Of a stretch of 6,706 nt of DNA, positions 6,564 to 6,706 are shown one piece after another. Within the stretch, counting starts at the first letter, position 1. Every line of letters begins with the position of its first letter. The DNA comes from JAEKLB01 sp050249235 (lineage in GTDB: Bacteria; Actinomycetota; Acidimicrobiia; Acidimicrobiales; CADCSY01): the NCBI GenBank assembly GCA_050249235.1, contig JBFWQW010000137.1, positions 1-6,706 on the forward strand, given 5' to 3'. Below the pieces are notes generated by a model. That model worked only from the letters and a program-made list of their open reading frames with translations, did no database searches and was not told where the DNA came from. The translations under genes were made by a program, and so were the position numbers.

Positions 6564-6590
6564 CGAAGTCCCTGCTCAGCAGGGACTTCG
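6564..6590 (-). terminator. Hairpin directly downstream of tRNA-Gly, possible terminator
   Basis: Near-perfect palindrome: CGAAGTCCCTG and CAGGGACTTCG, an 11-base stem with a 5-base loop CTGAG on the minus strand. It begins two bases after the encoded CCA of the tRNA. The position fits a tRNA transcript end. No T-tract follows, so it is not a classical intrinsic terminator; it may work without a U-run, as reported for many high-GC Gram-positives, or protect or define the 3' end for processing. Confidence 0.6.
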
Positions 6591-6592
6591 AG

Positions 6593-6668
6593 TGGAGCGG
6601 ACGACGGGATTCGAACCCGCGACCCTCACCTTGGCAAGGTGATGCTCTACCAGCTGAGCCACGTCCGC
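6593..6668 (-). tRNA. tRNA-Gly (anticodon GCC), CCA end encoded
   Basis: A complete cloverleaf can be read on the minus strand. The acceptor stem is GCGGACG with CGTCCGC (7 perfect pairs); the D arm is GCTC-AGCTGGTA-GAGC; the anticodon stem TCACC/GGTGA carries the loop TTGCCAA, giving anticodon GCC (glycine, reads GGC and GGT). A 5-base variable region is followed by the T arm GCGGG-TTCGAAT-CCCGT, whose outer pair is G-T. The discriminator is T, and CCA is encoded at 6595-6593. The gene precedes the kdp operon on the same strand but is separated by a hairpin and about 300 bases, so it is probably its own transcription unit. Confidence 0.97.
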
Positions 6669-6679
6669 GTGGGTGGGTG

Positions 6680-6685
6680 AGGGTA
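6680..6685 (-). promoter_or_regulatory. Possible -10 box of the tRNA-Gly promoter
   Basis: TACCCT on the minus strand ends 11 bases before the mature tRNA 5' end and is preceded by TGC, which resembles a -10 element. A -35 box with normal spacing would fall at or beyond the right edge of the window, so it cannot be checked here. Confidence 0.25.
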
Positions 6686-6706
6686 GCAGCCCTCTCCCCG
6701 GACCCG

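Noticed and set aside
6417..6680. Plus-strand 87-residue open frame containing ADDGIRTRDPHLGK
   Set aside because: This is the familiar spurious translation of a tRNA gene read from the opposite strand; the region is tRNA-Gly plus non-coding DNA.
1..6706. CRISPR array, insertion sequence, phage or toxin-antitoxin content
   Set aside because: No regularly spaced repeats, transposase, terminal inverted repeats or recognisable mobile genes are present; the window is a housekeeping transport operon plus a tRNA.

Overview
The window is a GC-rich stretch (G/C strongly favoured at codon third positions) with every supported gene on the minus strand. It holds most of a high-affinity potassium uptake operon, kdp. 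In transcription order, from high to low coordinates, it reads: a tRNA-Gly gene, a non-coding leader of about 300 bases, a 43-codon membrane microprotein, kdpF, kdpA, kdpB, kdpC and the 5' two thirds of kdpD. kdpD runs off the left edge. The sequence style, the GTG starts and the extra microprotein ahead of kdpF suggest a high-GC Gram-positive bacterium (Actinomycetota). I cannot fix the genus.

Layout. 6593-6668 is tRNA-Gly(GCC) with an encoded CCA, followed two bases later by a strong hairpin (6564-6590). 6262-6563 has no convincing gene. It carries a 13-base palindrome (6370-6382), two consecutive hairpins (6301-6327 and 6280-6297) and a strong ribosome binding site. From 6261 down to 1607 the genes are packed tightly: GTGA overlap (microprotein/kdpF), TGATG overlap (kdpF/kdpA), 11-base gap (kdpA/kdpB), direct abutment TAG-ATG (kdpB/kdpC) and 13-base gap (kdpC/kdpD). 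This is the pattern of one polycistronic, translationally coupled mRNA.

How the parts work together. KdpA is the K+-selective channel-like subunit, KdpB the P-type ATPase, KdpC the single-span accessory subunit and KdpF the tiny stabilising peptide. KdpD is the membrane sensor kinase that, with the response regulator KdpE (expected beyond the left edge, not seen here), induces the operon under K+ limitation. All key catalytic and selectivity motifs are intact, so the pump looks functional.

The core is an ordinary kdp operon, and I found no undescribed multi-gene system. The parts worth a second look are the microprotein, the structured leader, an acidic insertion in KdpC, and a possible frameshifted gene remnant between the tRNA and the operon. 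The long plus-strand open frames opposite kdpD, kdpC, kdpB and kdpA are antisense shadows caused by high GC.
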